Shown here: positions 8,431 through 17,418 of the stretch, piece after piece
Layout of the letters: each line of letters opens with the position of its first letter
Position numbering within the stretch: position 1 is the first letter of the stretch
Source: Enterobacter ludwigii
GTDB taxonomy: Bacteria > Pseudomonadota > Gammaproteobacteria > Enterobacterales > Enterobacteriaceae
Length of the DNA stretch: 64,000 nt
NCBI GenBank assembly: GCA_900068845.1
Contig: CEFQ01000012.1
Coordinates: forward strand, 1-64,000
Direction: 5' to 3'
Translations under genes and position numbers: made by a program
The notes under the pieces: model-generated
Seen by the model: only the letters and a program-made list of their open reading frames with translations
What the model was told of the DNA's origin: nothing
Databases searched by the model: none

Positions 8431-9972
8431 TTACGCTTTAGCTTTTGGCATCTGCGACACCAGCGACAGGTTCACGTCCATGCCTTCCACCTGGAAGTGC
8501 GGGATAGCGAACAGCTTAACGCGGAAGAAGCCCGGGTTGTCTTCGATATCTTCCACCAGCACCTTCGCATCGCGCAGCGGGTGTGAGGATTGCAGCTCGT
8601 CACCCGGATCGGTCATCTCGGTCACCAGCGTGCGCACCCAGGTGTTCAGCTCCAGCTCCAGCAGGCGACGATCTTTGGTGGTGCCGATGTTTTCGCGCTG
8701 GATCAGCTTCAGGTAGTGCGCGATGCGTGACAGCAGGAAGATGTACGGCAGACGCGCGTTGATGCGGCTGTTAGCGGTGGCATCGGCGGTGTCGTAGATT
8801 GCCGGTTTTTGCGTCGAGTTGGCCGAGAAGAAGCAGGCGTAATCGCGGTTCTTGTAGTAGGAAAGCGGGATAAAGCCGAGGTTAGCGAACTCGAACTCGC
8901 GGGTTTCCGGGATCATCACCTCAGACGGGATTTTCACCTGGTTACCGGTGCCGAGATCGTAGAGATGGATCGGCAGATCCTGCACCGCGCCGCCCGCCTG
9001 CGGGCCGCGAATTTGCACGCACCAGCCGTTGCTAATGAAGCTCTGCACCATGTTGGCGGCGAAGGCGAACGAGGCGTTAGTCCACAGGTATTTATCGTGG
9101 TCCGGGCCTTTCACTTCTTCGATATAGTTGAAGCTGCGCACCGGCACAGTGTCCGGACCGTACGGCAGACGACCCAGCACGCGCGGCATGGTCAGGCCGA
9201 TATAGCGGGAATCGTCGGTATCGCGGAACGACTTCCATTTAATGTATTCGGCGCGGTCAAAGTAGTTGCCGATATCTTTGATGGCGGCCACCTCTTCCAT
9301 CGACTCTTTCAGGAAGAACTGCGGGCCGACCGATCCGATGAACGGCATGTGCGCCGAGGCCGCCACTTTTGACAGATTGCGCAGCAGCGCCACGTCCTGC
9401 GCGGAGGCGTCGAATTCATAAGCGGAAATCACCGCGCCAATCGGCTCGCCGCCCGGCGTGTCGTATTCAGCTACATAAGTTTGCAAGTAAAGGCCGCTCT
9501 GGATGATTTCCGGCGCATCTTCGAAGTCCTGACGCAAATCGTCTTTCGACACGTCCAGCACTTCAATTTTTACGTTCTGACGGAAGTCGGTTTTATCCAC
9601 CAGCGACTTCAGGCCGCGCCACGCTGATTCCACCTTCTGGAATTCATCGTGATGCATCACCGCGTCCAGCTGGCGGCTGATCTGGCGGTCCAGCTCGGCG
9701 ATGTGATGATCCAGCAGGTTTTTATCCAGCTTTTCGACTTTCGCACCGCTGATTTTCAGGCGCGCCAGGAACACCTGCATCGCGGCGGTGACGCGCTCGT
9801 CGGCGGTGGCATCAGACATCGCCTGATTGTCCTGCCAGACATTGAGGTCACTCAGCTCTGACACTGGATTGAGGTTGATTTTTTCAAACAGTGAAGCGTA
9901 TACGCCGCCCGCAGCAGGGCGATCCAGCACGGTGGTTGCGCCATTGGCATGGGTTTCATTCTGAACTGACAT
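8431..9972 (-). CDS. tssC: Type VI secretion sheath large subunit TssC (VipB)
   Basis: TssC pairs with TssB to build the contractile sheath. It has 513 residues from the ATG at 9972; a second in-frame ATG at 9978 is possible, but the GAGAGA ribosome site touches it, whereas its spacing to 9972 is about 7 nt. Family landmarks are SAWRGLKSLVDKTDF, VISAYEFD, FIGSVGPQFF, LTMPRVLGRLPYG and the C-terminal AKVLVEDIEDNPGFFRVKLFAIPHFQVEGMD region read in pieces. It follows tssB by 35 bp. Confidence 0.95.
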   Translation of the reverse strand: MSVQNETHANGATTVLDRPAAGGVYASLFEKINLNPVSELSDLNVWQDNQAMSDATADERVTAAMQVFLARLKISGAKVEKLDKNLLDHHIAELDRQISRQLDAVMHHDEFQKVESAWRGLKSLVDKTDFRQNVKIEVLDVSKDDLRQDFEDAPEIIQSGLYLQTYVAEYDTPGGEPIGAVISAYEFDASAQDVALLRNLSKVAASAHMPFIGSVGPQFFLKESMEEVAAIKDIGNYFDRAEYIKWKSFRDTDDSRYIGLTMPRVLGRLPYGPDTVPVRSFNYIEEVKGPDHDKYLWTNASFAFAANMVQSFISNGWCVQIRGPQAGGAVQDLPIHLYDLGTGNQVKIPSEVMIPETREFEFANLGFIPLSYYKNRDYACFFSANSTQKPAIYDTADATANSRINARLPYIFLLSRIAHYLKLIQRENIGTTKDRRLLELELNTWVRTLVTEMTDPGDELQSSHPLRDAKVLVEDIEDNPGFFRVKLFAIPHFQVEGMDVNLSLVSQMPKAKA

Positions 9973-10007
9973 CAGCATTCTCTCTCTATAGTCCGTTACG
10001 GGGATAA

Positions 10008-10505
10008 TCAGGCTTGATCGGTGGCTAACGCAGACAGCTCGCTGCGCAGTTCGTCGCTGAGTGCCGGATCTTTCAGGATGGCTTCCAGCTCTTTGCGGAA
10101 GGTGACGTTATCCAGCAGGTTAGATTTGAGGTCGCGCAGCAGATTGCGCATCGCCAGCATGGCGCGCAGCTGCGGGATTTGACGGGCAACTTGCTCCGGC
10201 TCGAAGTCTTTAATGTCGCGGAAATGAAGCGCCACGTTCTCTTCGCTACCGTCGCCAGCCAGCGTATTCGGCACGGCAAAGGACACCGCAGGCGCGATAT
10301 CGGCCAGCACGCTGTTGAAGTTGTTTTTGTTTACATTGATTTTTTCACGCTCAGACAGCGGACGGTCTTCCGCACCGTTGCTGAAATCGCCGGTGACCAG
10401 CAGTTTAAGGGGAAGCTCAGTTTTCTTAGCCGAACCGCCCGTATGCAGGTCAAGCTTCAAATTGATACGTGCTTTAGGAATTTCATTCTGATAAGAGTTG
10501 CTCAT
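10008..10505 (-). CDS. tssB: Type VI secretion sheath small subunit TssB (VipA)
   Basis: TssB is the partner of TssC in the contractile sheath. The 165-residue protein begins MSNSYQNEIPKARINLKLDL; the ATG at 10505 is preceded by AGGAG 7-8 nt upstream, so a longer in-frame reading from 10550 is not used. Family motifs are LPLKLLVTGDFS, REKINVNKNNFNSVL and FRDIKDFEPEQVARQIPQL. It is the first visible gene of the T6SS operon, with a possible promoter at 10573-10601. Confidence 0.95.
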   Translation of the reverse strand: MSNSYQNEIPKARINLKLDLHTGGSAKKTELPLKLLVTGDFSNGAEDRPLSEREKINVNKNNFNSVLADIAPAVSFAVPNTLAGDGSEENVALHFRDIKDFEPEQVARQIPQLRAMLAMRNLLRDLKSNLLDNVTFRKELEAILKDPALSDELRSELSALATDQA

Positions 10506-10572
10506 GTTTACTCCTTGTAAAAATGGCGCGGAAAGCACGCGTAGGCACACTTTCCCTGTGTGTTACCGCGCG

Positions 10573-10601
10573 AATATATAGCTGATATTTTAGGAAGGCA
10601 A
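10573..10601 (-). promoter_or_regulatory. Candidate sigma-70 promoter of the T6SS operon
   Basis: On the minus strand, TTGCCT (10601-10596) and TATATT (10578-10573) are separated by exactly 17 bp. This predicts a leader of about 60 nt before the tssB ATG at 10505. It is a pattern match only. Confidence 0.45.
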
Positions 10602-10822
10602 TCAGGCAAAGTGATCTTTTCGATCTGATTTATATAGGAAATTTCTGATGATTCAGATTTAATCACTGATGGGAGATGAGACAGGGCCCAGGATAAATCT
10701 CAAAATAAAGTTTTCAGGCCAGGCAGATCTAATCCAGGTGAAACGTTTACATCAATCAATAATTTAACGTTGTTAACTTTTTTTAGAGGCAGTTGGGGGA
10801 GAGATATCAGCGACAAAGAGAA

Positions 10823-10851
10823 GGCACCCGCTCACACTATAAGCGGGTGCC
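10823..10851 (-). terminator. Hairpin terminator of the amino-acid ABC operon
   Basis: The 10-bp arms GGCACCCGCT/AGCGGGTGCC lie 27 bp past the ATPase stop. On the minus strand they are followed by the T-rich run TTCTCTTTG. The U-tract is weak. Confidence 0.6.
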
Positions 10852-10877
10852 GTAGGGAGGAATTTTATCCTGGCAGG

Positions 10878-11654
10878 TTAACTATTACGCTGTAAGTGAC
10901 TACTTACAAATGCGCGACAGCGCGCAGAGAGAGGATCACTGAATACTTGCTGCGGCGAACCGGCTTCCTCAATTTTGCCCTGATGCAGAAACACCGCTTT
11001 GTTAGACACATCGCGTGCAAAGCCCATTTCGTGCGTCACGATAATCATGGTGCGCCCCTCCTCCGCCAGGCTACGAATCACGCGCAGCACTTCGCCCACC
11101 AATTCGGGATCAAGCGCAGAGGTCGGTTCATCAAACAGAATCGCTTTCGGCTGCTGCGCCAGCGCACGGGCAATCGCCACGCGCTGTTGCTGTCCCCCGG
11201 AAAGCTGCGATGGCCAGGCGTTGCGCTTCTCGTACAGCCCGACTTTTTGTAACAGCGCTTCCGCCTCTTCAATTGCCTCTTTACTGCTGCGCTTCTGCAC
11301 ATGAATCGGCGCTTCGATGATGTTCTGCAACACGGTTTTGTGTGGCCAAAGGTTGAAGCCCTGGAAGACAAAGCCGAGCTGCATACGCATCAATTTGATA
11401 CGGCGCTGCTGTTCACGGCTCAGCTTTTCATCAGGATTATCGATAGTGACCACTTCGTCACCCACCGCTATTTCCCCACCCTGCGGCACTTCCAAAAACG
11501 GAATGCAGCGCAGCAAGGTGCTCTTGCCTGAACCGCTGGCGCCAATCAGCGAAATCACGTCGCCATCCTGAGCCGTTAAACTGATGTCGTGCAGTACTTC
11601 GTGCCCGCTATAACTTTTTCTGAGATGGCTCAGGGCGATAGTGGGTTTACTCAT
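10878..11654 (-). CDS. Polar amino-acid ABC transporter ATP-binding protein (HisP/GlnQ type)
   Basis: This is the ATPase that powers an amino-acid importer. Its 258 residues include Walker A GASGSGKST (38-46), the Q-loop region MQLGFVFQGFNLWPH, the signature LSGGQQQRV, Walker B AILFDEPTSALDP and the switch histidine in IIVTHEM. It is the last gene of the operon amidohydrolase-binding protein-permease-permease-ATPase, and its ATG overlaps the stop of the upstream permease (11651-11654). The family covers basic amino acids, glutamine and cystine; the substrate cannot be set from sequence alone. Confidence 0.93.
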   Translation of the reverse strand: MSKPTIALSHLRKSYSGHEVLHDISLTAQDGDVISLIGASGSGKSTLLRCIPFLEVPQGGEIAVGDEVVTIDNPDEKLSREQQRRIKLMRMQLGFVFQGFNLWPHKTVLQNIIEAPIHVQKRSSKEAIEEAEALLQKVGLYEKRNAWPSQLSGGQQQRVAIARALAQQPKAILFDEPTSALDPELVGEVLRVIRSLAEEGRTMIIVTHEMGFARDVSNKAVFLHQGKIEEAGSPQQVFSDPLSARCRAFVSSHLQRNS

Positions 11655-12337
11655 GGACGTGCTCCAACCTGATAAGGGGATAAACGGCGCTCCAGCAGCG
11701 CCACCGCTTTACTCACCAGCACGGTCAGTAGCAGATAGATAATCGCTGCGCTGATAAACACTTCCAGCGCGCGGAAAGTCTCAGAGACAATCGAGTCGGC
11801 AATGCCGGTCATTTCCATCAGGCTGATGGTGCTGACCAGGGAAGTCGACTTTATCATCGAGATAATTTCATTGCTGTAAGCTGGCAGCGCCTGACGCACC
11901 GCCAGCGGCAGCGTGATACGCCGCAGTATGGTGAAACGCGACATGCCGCTCACTTTGGCCGCTTCCAGCGACTGCACGCTCACCGCATTGAGGCCGCCGC
12001 GCAAGATCTCCGAAGTGTAAGCCGCATCGTTAAGCACCAGCGCAATCAAGCCGCACCAGTAAGGATCGCGCAGCAACGGCCATAGCACGCTTTCACGCAC
12101 CGCAGGCAAGCTGCCGAGGCCGTAATAGATCATAAAGATCTGTATCAGCAGCGGCGTGCCGCGAAAGACCCAGACGTAGAAACGCGTAACGTAACTACCC
12201 AGACGATTCTGCCGCAGTAAATTGAGCAGTAACGCCAGTACGCCGCCGCCCAACAGCGATAGCAGCGCCAGATTAAGCGTTAACGGCAGACCGCGCAGCA
12301 AAGCAGCTAAGGTGTGCTGCAGGAAAGTGACATCCAT
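11651..12337 (-). CDS. Amino-acid ABC transporter permease (HisM type)
   Basis: One of two inner-membrane channel subunits of the importer. The 228 residues hold about five hydrophobic helices. The EAA loop near residues 120-145 (LEAAKVSGMSRFTILRRITLPLAVRQALPAY) contacts the ATPase. It lies 9 bp after the other permease gene, so the pair is likely a heterodimer as in HisQ/HisM. Confidence 0.92.
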   Translation of the reverse strand: MDVTFLQHTLAALLRGLPLTLNLALLSLLGGGVLALLLNLLRQNRLGSYVTRFYVWVFRGTPLLIQIFMIYYGLGSLPAVRESVLWPLLRDPYWCGLIALVLNDAAYTSEILRGGLNAVSVQSLEAAKVSGMSRFTILRRITLPLAVRQALPAYSNEIISMIKSTSLVSTISLMEMTGIADSIVSETFRALEVFISAAIIYLLLTVLVSKAVALLERRLSPYQVGARP

Positions 12338-12346
12338 CGTGGCTCC

Positions 12347-13066
12347 TTACAACCGCGCGCGTTGTTGCCCGCGCATGGCCACTTTTTCCACATAGCGGAA
12401 AACAAAATCGGAACAGGTGGTAATGATCAGGTAGATCACCGCACCAACGCTGTAGAAGAAGAACGGCATCTGTGTGGAGTTCGAGGCAGTGGAGATTTGG
12501 TTCATGGTTTCCACCAAGCCGGTGACGGAAACTAGCGCCGACTCCTTGATCACCGATTGCCACTGATTACCCATGCCCGGTAGCGCAGTTTTCAGCGCCT
12601 GTGGCACAATCATGCGGCGAAACAGCATTAAACGTCCCATGCCCGTTACCGTGGCGGCTTCAAGCGTTCCTTTCGGAATCGCGTAAAACGCACCGCGGAA
12701 CACACTACTTTGATAAGCGCCGGAGATCAGGCCGATGGCGATCGCGCCAGCAACAAAGCCGTTCACATCAAACGGTCCTTGCAGGCCAAGACTTTCCCCC
12801 ACAAACGACACCACCTGACGTCCACCAAAATAGAACAGGTAGATCACCAGCAGCTCAGGCACACCACGAAACAGCGTGATGTAGCCGTTGGCGAGGCGTT
12901 GCTGCCAGCGCCCACCGCCAATCTGCATCCAGCACAGTAAGCTGCCGAGGATAGCGCCCAGCAACCATGCACATAATGAAACGGTGACGGTCACCGTGGC
13001 GGCGTTAAGCAACACGCCGCCCCAGCCTTCATCACCAAAACCTAAGATTTGCCAATCAATAGCCAT
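12347..13066 (-). CDS. Amino-acid ABC transporter permease (HisQ type)
   Basis: Second channel subunit of the same importer, 239 residues, with about five membrane helices and the EAA loop LEAATVTGMGRLMLFRRMIVPQALKTALPG read in pieces. It follows the binding-protein gene by 12 bp and precedes the HisM-like gene by 9 bp. Confidence 0.92.
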   Translation of the reverse strand: MAIDWQILGFGDEGWGGVLLNAATVTVTVSLCAWLLGAILGSLLCWMQIGGGRWQQRLANGYITLFRGVPELLVIYLFYFGGRQVVSFVGESLGLQGPFDVNGFVAGAIAIGLISGAYQSSVFRGAFYAIPKGTLEAATVTGMGRLMLFRRMIVPQALKTALPGMGNQWQSVIKESALVSVTGLVETMNQISTASNSTQMPFFFYSVGAVIYLIITTCSDFVFRYVEKVAMRGQQRARL

Positions 13067-13078
13067 AAGCGCCTGGAA

Positions 13079-13927
13079 TTACTCTTTAGGTGCGACGTTT
13101 TCGCCGAACCATTTTTCAGACAGCTGCTTCAGCGTGCCATCTTTGATCATTGAATTTAACGCGTTATCCAGCGCCGCCTTCAATTCAGGATTGTTTTTCT
13201 GAATCGCGATAGCCGAACCCTGGCCCAGCACGCCACCGGAGAAACCGTAACCGGTACTGTTCACGGTATCCGCATGCTTTTTCACATAGGCATTGAGGTT
13301 AGTGCGAGACGCCATAACCGCATCAACGCGACCATTGAGCAGATCGGCGAACGTTTCCGGACCGGCCTGATAAGTACGAATCGTTGCCACATCCGCCAGA
13401 TATTTGTTCAGGAAATCAGCCTGAATGGTGGCAACCTGCACCGCAATGGTTTTGCCTTTAAATTTGGCTTTCAGCGCATCAATTGATTTGGTCATAGCAG
13501 CTTCATCATCCGCCAGCACCACTTCGCCATTGCCCGGCAATGTATCCACCGCGCTGCCTTTCAGGGTGACGAAACCCGAAATACTCACGGTGTACTGGCG
13601 CGAGAAATCCACCACTTCTTCACGCTTAGGCGTCACGGTCACAGCATCGATCACTGCGTCATATTTTCCGTCGACTAACCCCGGAATCATACCGGACCAT
13701 TTCTGCGCCACGATTTCATATTTAAAACCGGCACGTTTGGCGATCTCAGCCACCATATCTGGCTCATAACCGACGATTTTGCCGTTGGGCGTGGATTGGT
13801 TAAACGGCGGATAAGCAGCTTCAGTCGCGAATTTCAGCGTGCCAAAATCTTTAGCCTGCACCAGAGCGGACGAGGCAAGCAGCAGCATGCCCACAGAAGC
13901 GGTAAACAGTCCTTTACGCATCATCAT
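13079..13927 (-). CDS. Periplasmic amino-acid binding protein (HisJ/ArgT family)
   Basis: Periplasmic binding protein of the importer, 282 residues. An N-terminal Sec signal peptide (KGLFTASVGMLLLASSALVQA, cut near residue 25) precedes a family 3 solute-binding fold (KFATEAAYPPFNQ, GYEPDMVAEIAKRAGFKYE, IPGLVDGKYDAVID, FSRQYTVSISGF). These motifs fit lysine/arginine/ornithine/histidine binders. It may deliver the amide-linked substrate, or the product, of the co-transcribed M20 amidohydrolase. Confidence 0.92.
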   Translation of the reverse strand: MMMRKGLFTASVGMLLLASSALVQAKDFGTLKFATEAAYPPFNQSTPNGKIVGYEPDMVAEIAKRAGFKYEIVAQKWSGMIPGLVDGKYDAVIDAVTVTPKREEVVDFSRQYTVSISGFVTLKGSAVDTLPGNGEVVLADDEAAMTKSIDALKAKFKGKTIAVQVATIQADFLNKYLADVATIRTYQAGPETFADLLNGRVDAVMASRTNLNAYVKKHADTVNSTGYGFSGGVLGQGSAIAIQKNNPELKAALDNALNSMIKDGTLKQLSEKWFGENVAPKE

Positions 13928-13948
13928 AAGACCTCAGAGTTCGTTATT

Positions 13949-15136
13949 TTAAGAAAGTAAATCAATGGCTAAACGGGCTAATGCCTGCGTGCCGCTATGG
14001 ATACTGCGCTCGTCGGGTTGATAATCCGAATTGTGCAGATGGTCGTCGCGTCCCGGTGCGCCGGATCCAATGTGGATCTGGCAACCTGGCGCGCGCTCGG
14101 TAAACAGCGAGAAATCTTCGGCACCAAAGCTGGAGCTCGGTTTAGCGACGATCGGCTTACCAAATTGATGCGACAAAATCGGTTCCAGCGCATCAATAAG
14201 CGTCTCGTCGTTCATCAACGGCGGAACGCCGCGCTGGTAATTGACCTCAACGCGCACATTCAGAGAGAGCGCTACGCCTGCACAGATACGTTTGAATGCC
14301 TCTTCGATATGCGCCCGTGCCGCCGGAGATTTGGCGCGCACCGTGCCCTGAATCAGGCAGCTATCAGAGATGATGTTGTGGGTGGTGCCGCCATGAATGT
14401 GGCCGATGGTCAGCACCGCCGAATTGGCTGGATCGAGTTCGCGCGAAATAATGGTTTGCAGCTGACTGACCAGATTCACAGCGGCAATGATCGGATCGGT
14501 ACCCATGTGCGGACGGGCAGCGTGCGTTGATTTGCCGTGTACCACCACATCAAATTCGTCGCTGGAAGCGGTGCTGGCACCGCGCGTCAGGCCAATTTCG
14601 CCCGCGGCCAGTTCCGGCTTATTGTGCAGGGTGATGGCGAGATCGACGCCGTCGGCCGCACCATCAGCGATCATCGCTTCGGCACCGCTGTCTGGCGTCT
14701 CTTCCGCTGGCTGGAAAATTAGCCGCAAAGTGCCATGCAGTTGTGCGCGGTAGTGCGGCACAATCGCCGCCACACCCAGCATGGTCGCGGTATGAATATC
14801 GTGGCCGCAGGCGTGCATTTTACCGGGATAGTGACTGCTGAACGGTAAGCCCGTTTGTTCGTGAATCGGCAACGCATCCATATCGGCGCGCAATAGCACG
14901 GTTTTGCCGGGATGCGCGCCAACAATATCGACCATTACGCCGGTTCTGCCGACGCCGGTTTTCGGCGTCAGACCCAAGCGCAGCAACTCCTGCTCTACGA
15001 TGTGGGCAGTGCGAATGGTGTCGAAACCCAGCTCCGGATGCGCGTGAATATCACGGCGAATGGCGATGAGATGCGCCTGCATACTTTCACTTCTGGCGCT
15101 GATGTCCCTGGCTAAAACATCTTTATGATCGGTCAT
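13949..15136 (-). CDS. M20D amidohydrolase (hippurate hydrolase/HipO-like)
   Basis: A zinc-dependent hydrolase that releases an amino acid from an N-acyl or amide conjugate. The 395 residues show HPELGF (33-38), the metal site HACGHDIHTA (108-117) and the later region SSFGAEDFSLFTERAPG. It is the first gene of the operon with the amino-acid ABC importer. The context suggests uptake and hydrolysis of an N-acyl amino acid, possibly of plant origin such as an auxin conjugate; that is inference. No signal peptide is visible, so it acts in the cytoplasm. Confidence 0.9.
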   Translation of the reverse strand: MTDHKDVLARDISARSESMQAHLIAIRRDIHAHPELGFDTIRTAHIVEQELLRLGLTPKTGVGRTGVMVDIVGAHPGKTVLLRADMDALPIHEQTGLPFSSHYPGKMHACGHDIHTATMLGVAAIVPHYRAQLHGTLRLIFQPAEETPDSGAEAMIADGAADGVDLAITLHNKPELAAGEIGLTRGASTASSDEFDVVVHGKSTHAARPHMGTDPIIAAVNLVSQLQTIISRELDPANSAVLTIGHIHGGTTHNIISDSCLIQGTVRAKSPAARAHIEEAFKRICAGVALSLNVRVEVNYQRGVPPLMNDETLIDALEPILSHQFGKPIVAKPSSSFGAEDFSLFTERAPGCQIHIGSGAPGRDDHLHNSDYQPDERSIHSGTQALARLAIDLLS

Positions 15137-15383
15137 AGGTAATGATCTTTCTCAGGCGCGAGCCTGGCCTTAATGGCATTTTTATTAAAATTGACTCTGT
15201 ATTTATTCACAGCAATCGGCAGAATGCAACGCGCCATCCATTTGTTTACTTGCTGAATTTTAGCAATATTTTGCTAATTCACTGCCTTGACAGGATAAAA
15301 CCCCACGTCTGCATCATTAAGCAGTTATAACATTCATGATCCATCGCGGATCATCAGTTTTACTGATTTCGAAATTTAGCCAA

Positions 15384-16274
15384 TCAGCCGTTAACCTGTG
15401 TCAGAAGCCAGTCGCGTACCGCCAAAACCGGCGCGGGCTCGCGTGGACGGCGCGGCCATACCAGATACCAACCGGCATCCATGGTCATTTGTTGACGGAA
15501 AGCGGGTACCAAACGGCCGCTGGCCAGATCGTTCTGCACAAAATGCGGGCTGGTCAGCGCGATGCCCTGCCCGCTGATCGCCGCCTCCAGCGCCAGCGCG
15601 GTTTGATTGAAACGCAGGTGATGCTGATGATGCAGCGATAAATTGGGAAAGATAGACGCGAGAAATGCCGGCCACAGATGGTGACCATCGTGCAACAAGG
15701 CGTAGCGCAGGCAGCGATCGCTTTCAGCCGGATCGCCCATTTCAGCCAGTAGCGTGGGACTCACTACCGCCAATACCGTTTGGCTGAACAGCAAGGTGGC
15801 GTCGAGTCCGGCACCAAACGGCGGCCGCCCGTAACGCACCGCCAAATCGACGCCTTCATGATGAAACTGCACCAGCCGCTCAGAGGCCAATACGCGCAGA
15901 TCGATATCAGGCCATGCAGCAGTAAAACCAGGTAAGCGCGGCAGCATCCAGCGACTGGCAAAGGTGGGCGTTACGCTCAGGGTTAAACGATTGGGCTCCG
16001 GTCGCAGCGTGCGTGTGGCCTCATCAATTAACTCAAATGCCTGGCGAATGCTAACTGCATAGCCCGCCCCCGCGCCGGTCAGCGCCAGCGTGCGCGGCAA
16101 TCGTTCAAACAGTTTCAGCCCAAGGCTGGCCTCCAAACCGCGAATTTGCTGTGCCACCGCCCCCTGCGTCACGCCTAACTCTTCCGCCGCCAGACGAAAA
16201 TTAAGATGTCGCGTCACCGCCTCAAACACTTTTAAGGCATTAAGCGGGGGTAGCGCGTTAAATCCCTGACTCAT
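15384..16274 (-). CDS. LysR-family regulator, GcvA-like
   Basis: DNA-binding regulator of 296 residues. The N-terminal winged HTH (NFRLAAEELGVTQGAVAQQI, about residues 25-45) is followed by a periplasmic-binding-like effector domain (TLSVTPTFASRWMLPRL). It is divergent from the SDR at 16380 with a 105-bp shared promoter region, so it probably controls that gene. It lies 247 bp from the amidohydrolase start (15137-15383, no gene seen in that gap), which it might also control. Confidence 0.88.
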   Translation of the reverse strand: MSQGFNALPPLNALKVFEAVTRHLNFRLAAEELGVTQGAVAQQIRGLEASLGLKLFERLPRTLALTGAGAGYAVSIRQAFELIDEATRTLRPEPNRLTLSVTPTFASRWMLPRLPGFTAAWPDIDLRVLASERLVQFHHEGVDLAVRYGRPPFGAGLDATLLFSQTVLAVVSPTLLAEMGDPAESDRCLRYALLHDGHHLWPAFLASIFPNLSLHHQHHLRFNQTALALEAAISGQGIALTSPHFVQNDLASGRLVPAFRQQMTMDAGWYLVWPRRPREPAPVLAVRDWLLTQVNG

Positions 16275-16379
16275 CCTGTAGTTTTCCTATCGTCAAATGA
16301 CAAACAGACTGACTCTCTGTTGCCAAAATTACCTTTTATACTGGCTTAAATCGATTACTCATTAGCTGGAAGGTGAATT

Positions 16380-17084
16380 ATGGCAGTAGAAAAAGTAGCC
16401 GTTATTGTGGCTGGCGGTAGCGGGATGGGCGCCGCAGCCGCCAGCAAACTGGCGAGCGACGGCTTTAAAGTGGCCATCCTCTCCTCCTCCGGCAAAGGTG
16501 AAACGCTGGCGGAAAAACTGGGTGGTTTAGGGGTGACAGGCTCGAATCAGTCACAGGAGGATTTAAACACGCTGGTGGATAAAACGCTGGCACGTTGGGG
16601 CCGCATTGACGTGCTGGTGAACAGCGCGGGTCATGGTCCGCGCGCACCGATTCTGGAATTAACCGATGAGCAGTGGCAGCTCGGAATGGAAACGTACTTT
16701 CTGAATGTGGTGCGCGCCACGCGTCTGGTCACGCCCATCATGCAGCAACAAGGCGGCGGCAGCATCATCAATATTTCCTCGGCGTGGACGTTTGAGCCGA
16801 CGGATATGTTCCCGACCTCAGCGGTGTTCCGCGCCGGGCTGGCCTCCTTCACGAAAATCTTCGCCGATACCTACGCGGCTGATAACATTCGCATCAACAA
16901 TGTCTTACCTGGCTGGATCGACAGCTTGCCGAAAACCAATGAGCGTCGCGACAGCGTTCCGCTGCAACGTTACGGTACGTCTGAAGAAGTGGCGGCGACC
17001 ATCGCTTTCCTCGCCTCACCGGGCGCAGCCTATATTACCGCTCAGAATATTCGTGTTGATGGTGGCGTGACGCGTAACGTGTAG
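16380..17084 (+). CDS. SDR-fold protein lacking the catalytic Tyr/Lys pair
   Basis: Short-chain dehydrogenase/reductase fold, 234 residues. The nucleotide motif GGSGMG (12-17), NSAG (81-84) and NISS (131-134) are present. By spacing from Ser134, the YxxxK tyrosine should be at 147 and the lysine at 151; here they are Ser147 and Arg151 (PTSAVFRAG). The C-terminal cofactor/substrate part (NNVLPGWIDS, ITAQNIRVDGG) is normal. It may therefore be a non-canonical reductase or a regulatory NAD(P)-binding protein. It is divergent from a LysR gene and ends in a good terminator. Confidence 0.88.
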   Translation: MAVEKVAVIVAGGSGMGAAAASKLASDGFKVAILSSSGKGETLAEKLGGLGVTGSNQSQEDLNTLVDKTLARWGRIDVLVNSAGHGPRAPILELTDEQWQLGMETYFLNVVRATRLVTPIMQQQGGGSIINISSAWTFEPTDMFPTSAVFRAGLASFTKIFADTYAADNIRINNVLPGWIDSLPKTNERRDSVPLQRYGTSEEVAATIAFLASPGAAYITAQNIRVDGGVTRNV

Positions 17085-17107
17085 CAAGCCTGTTAATCCT
17101 CCGCGAT

Positions 17108-17151
17108 AGCCGCGAGTGAATCCCTTTCGCTCGCGGCTTTCCTGTTTTTTC
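17108..17151 (+). terminator. Rho-independent terminator after the SDR gene
   Basis: Stem AGCCGCGAG/CTCGCGGCT with a 13-nt loop is followed by TTCCTGTTTTTT, 23 bp past the stop. Confidence 0.85.
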
Positions 17152-17171
17152 TTTCATGAACAACAGTCAAA

Positions 17172-17185
17172 CAAGACTGGTCTTG
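17172..17185. promoter_or_regulatory. Palindrome upstream of the 43-residue ORF
   Basis: CAAGACTGGTCTTG is a perfect 6-bp inverted repeat with a TG centre, about 100 bp before the small ORF start. It resembles operators of TetR-type repressors, but no such gene is adjacent. Confidence 0.35.
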
Positions 17186-17285
17186 TCGATTATATTGCCG
17201 ATAAATAGTCAGAATAGTCTTATACGCTGACGGCACCTTCCTGCCCCAGCACGCCAGTTTTTAACCATTCTGATTTGAGGTCGCT

Positions 17286-17417
17286 ATGCAATCGATTTTA
17301 CGTTTACGCCTATCTTCTCTTTTAACCGCAGAACGCCGTGTAGTCTGGCAAATGATGTTCGCGGGTTGTGCAGCATTCTGGATTTTGCTGGTGGTTGCCG
17401 TAATGGGCATTCGCTGA
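17286..17417 (+). CDS. Small single-span membrane protein, 43 residues
   Basis: The ATG at 17286 is preceded by GAGGT at 5-6 nt. The peptide starts MQSILRLRLSSLLTAERRVV and ends in a hydrophobic stretch (MMFAGCAAFWILLVVAVMG) before Ile-Arg and TGA at 17415-17417. It has a basic N-terminus and one predicted transmembrane helix, the pattern of bacterial small membrane proteins. It stands alone between an SDR terminator and the convergent AraC gene, whose stop is 1 bp away. I do not recognise a named family. Confidence 0.6.
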   Translation: MQSILRLRLSSLLTAERRVVWQMMFAGCAAFWILLVVAVMGIR

Positions 17418-17418
17418 G

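Larger units (their letters stand above)
10506..10877. other. T6SS upstream region
   Basis: A 372-bp stretch without a credible gene separates tssB from the ABC transporter genes, both on the minus strand. It holds the probable T6SS promoter (10573-10601), an AT-rich leader and, at its far end, the terminator of the transporter operon (10823-10851). I found no convincing sigma-54 -24/-12 pair here. Confidence 0.6.

Noticed and set aside
15142..15330. 62-codon plus-strand frame upstream of the amidohydrolase
   Set aside because: It has no ribosome site and no coherent hydrophobic or folded pattern, and lies over the likely amidohydrolase promoter region.
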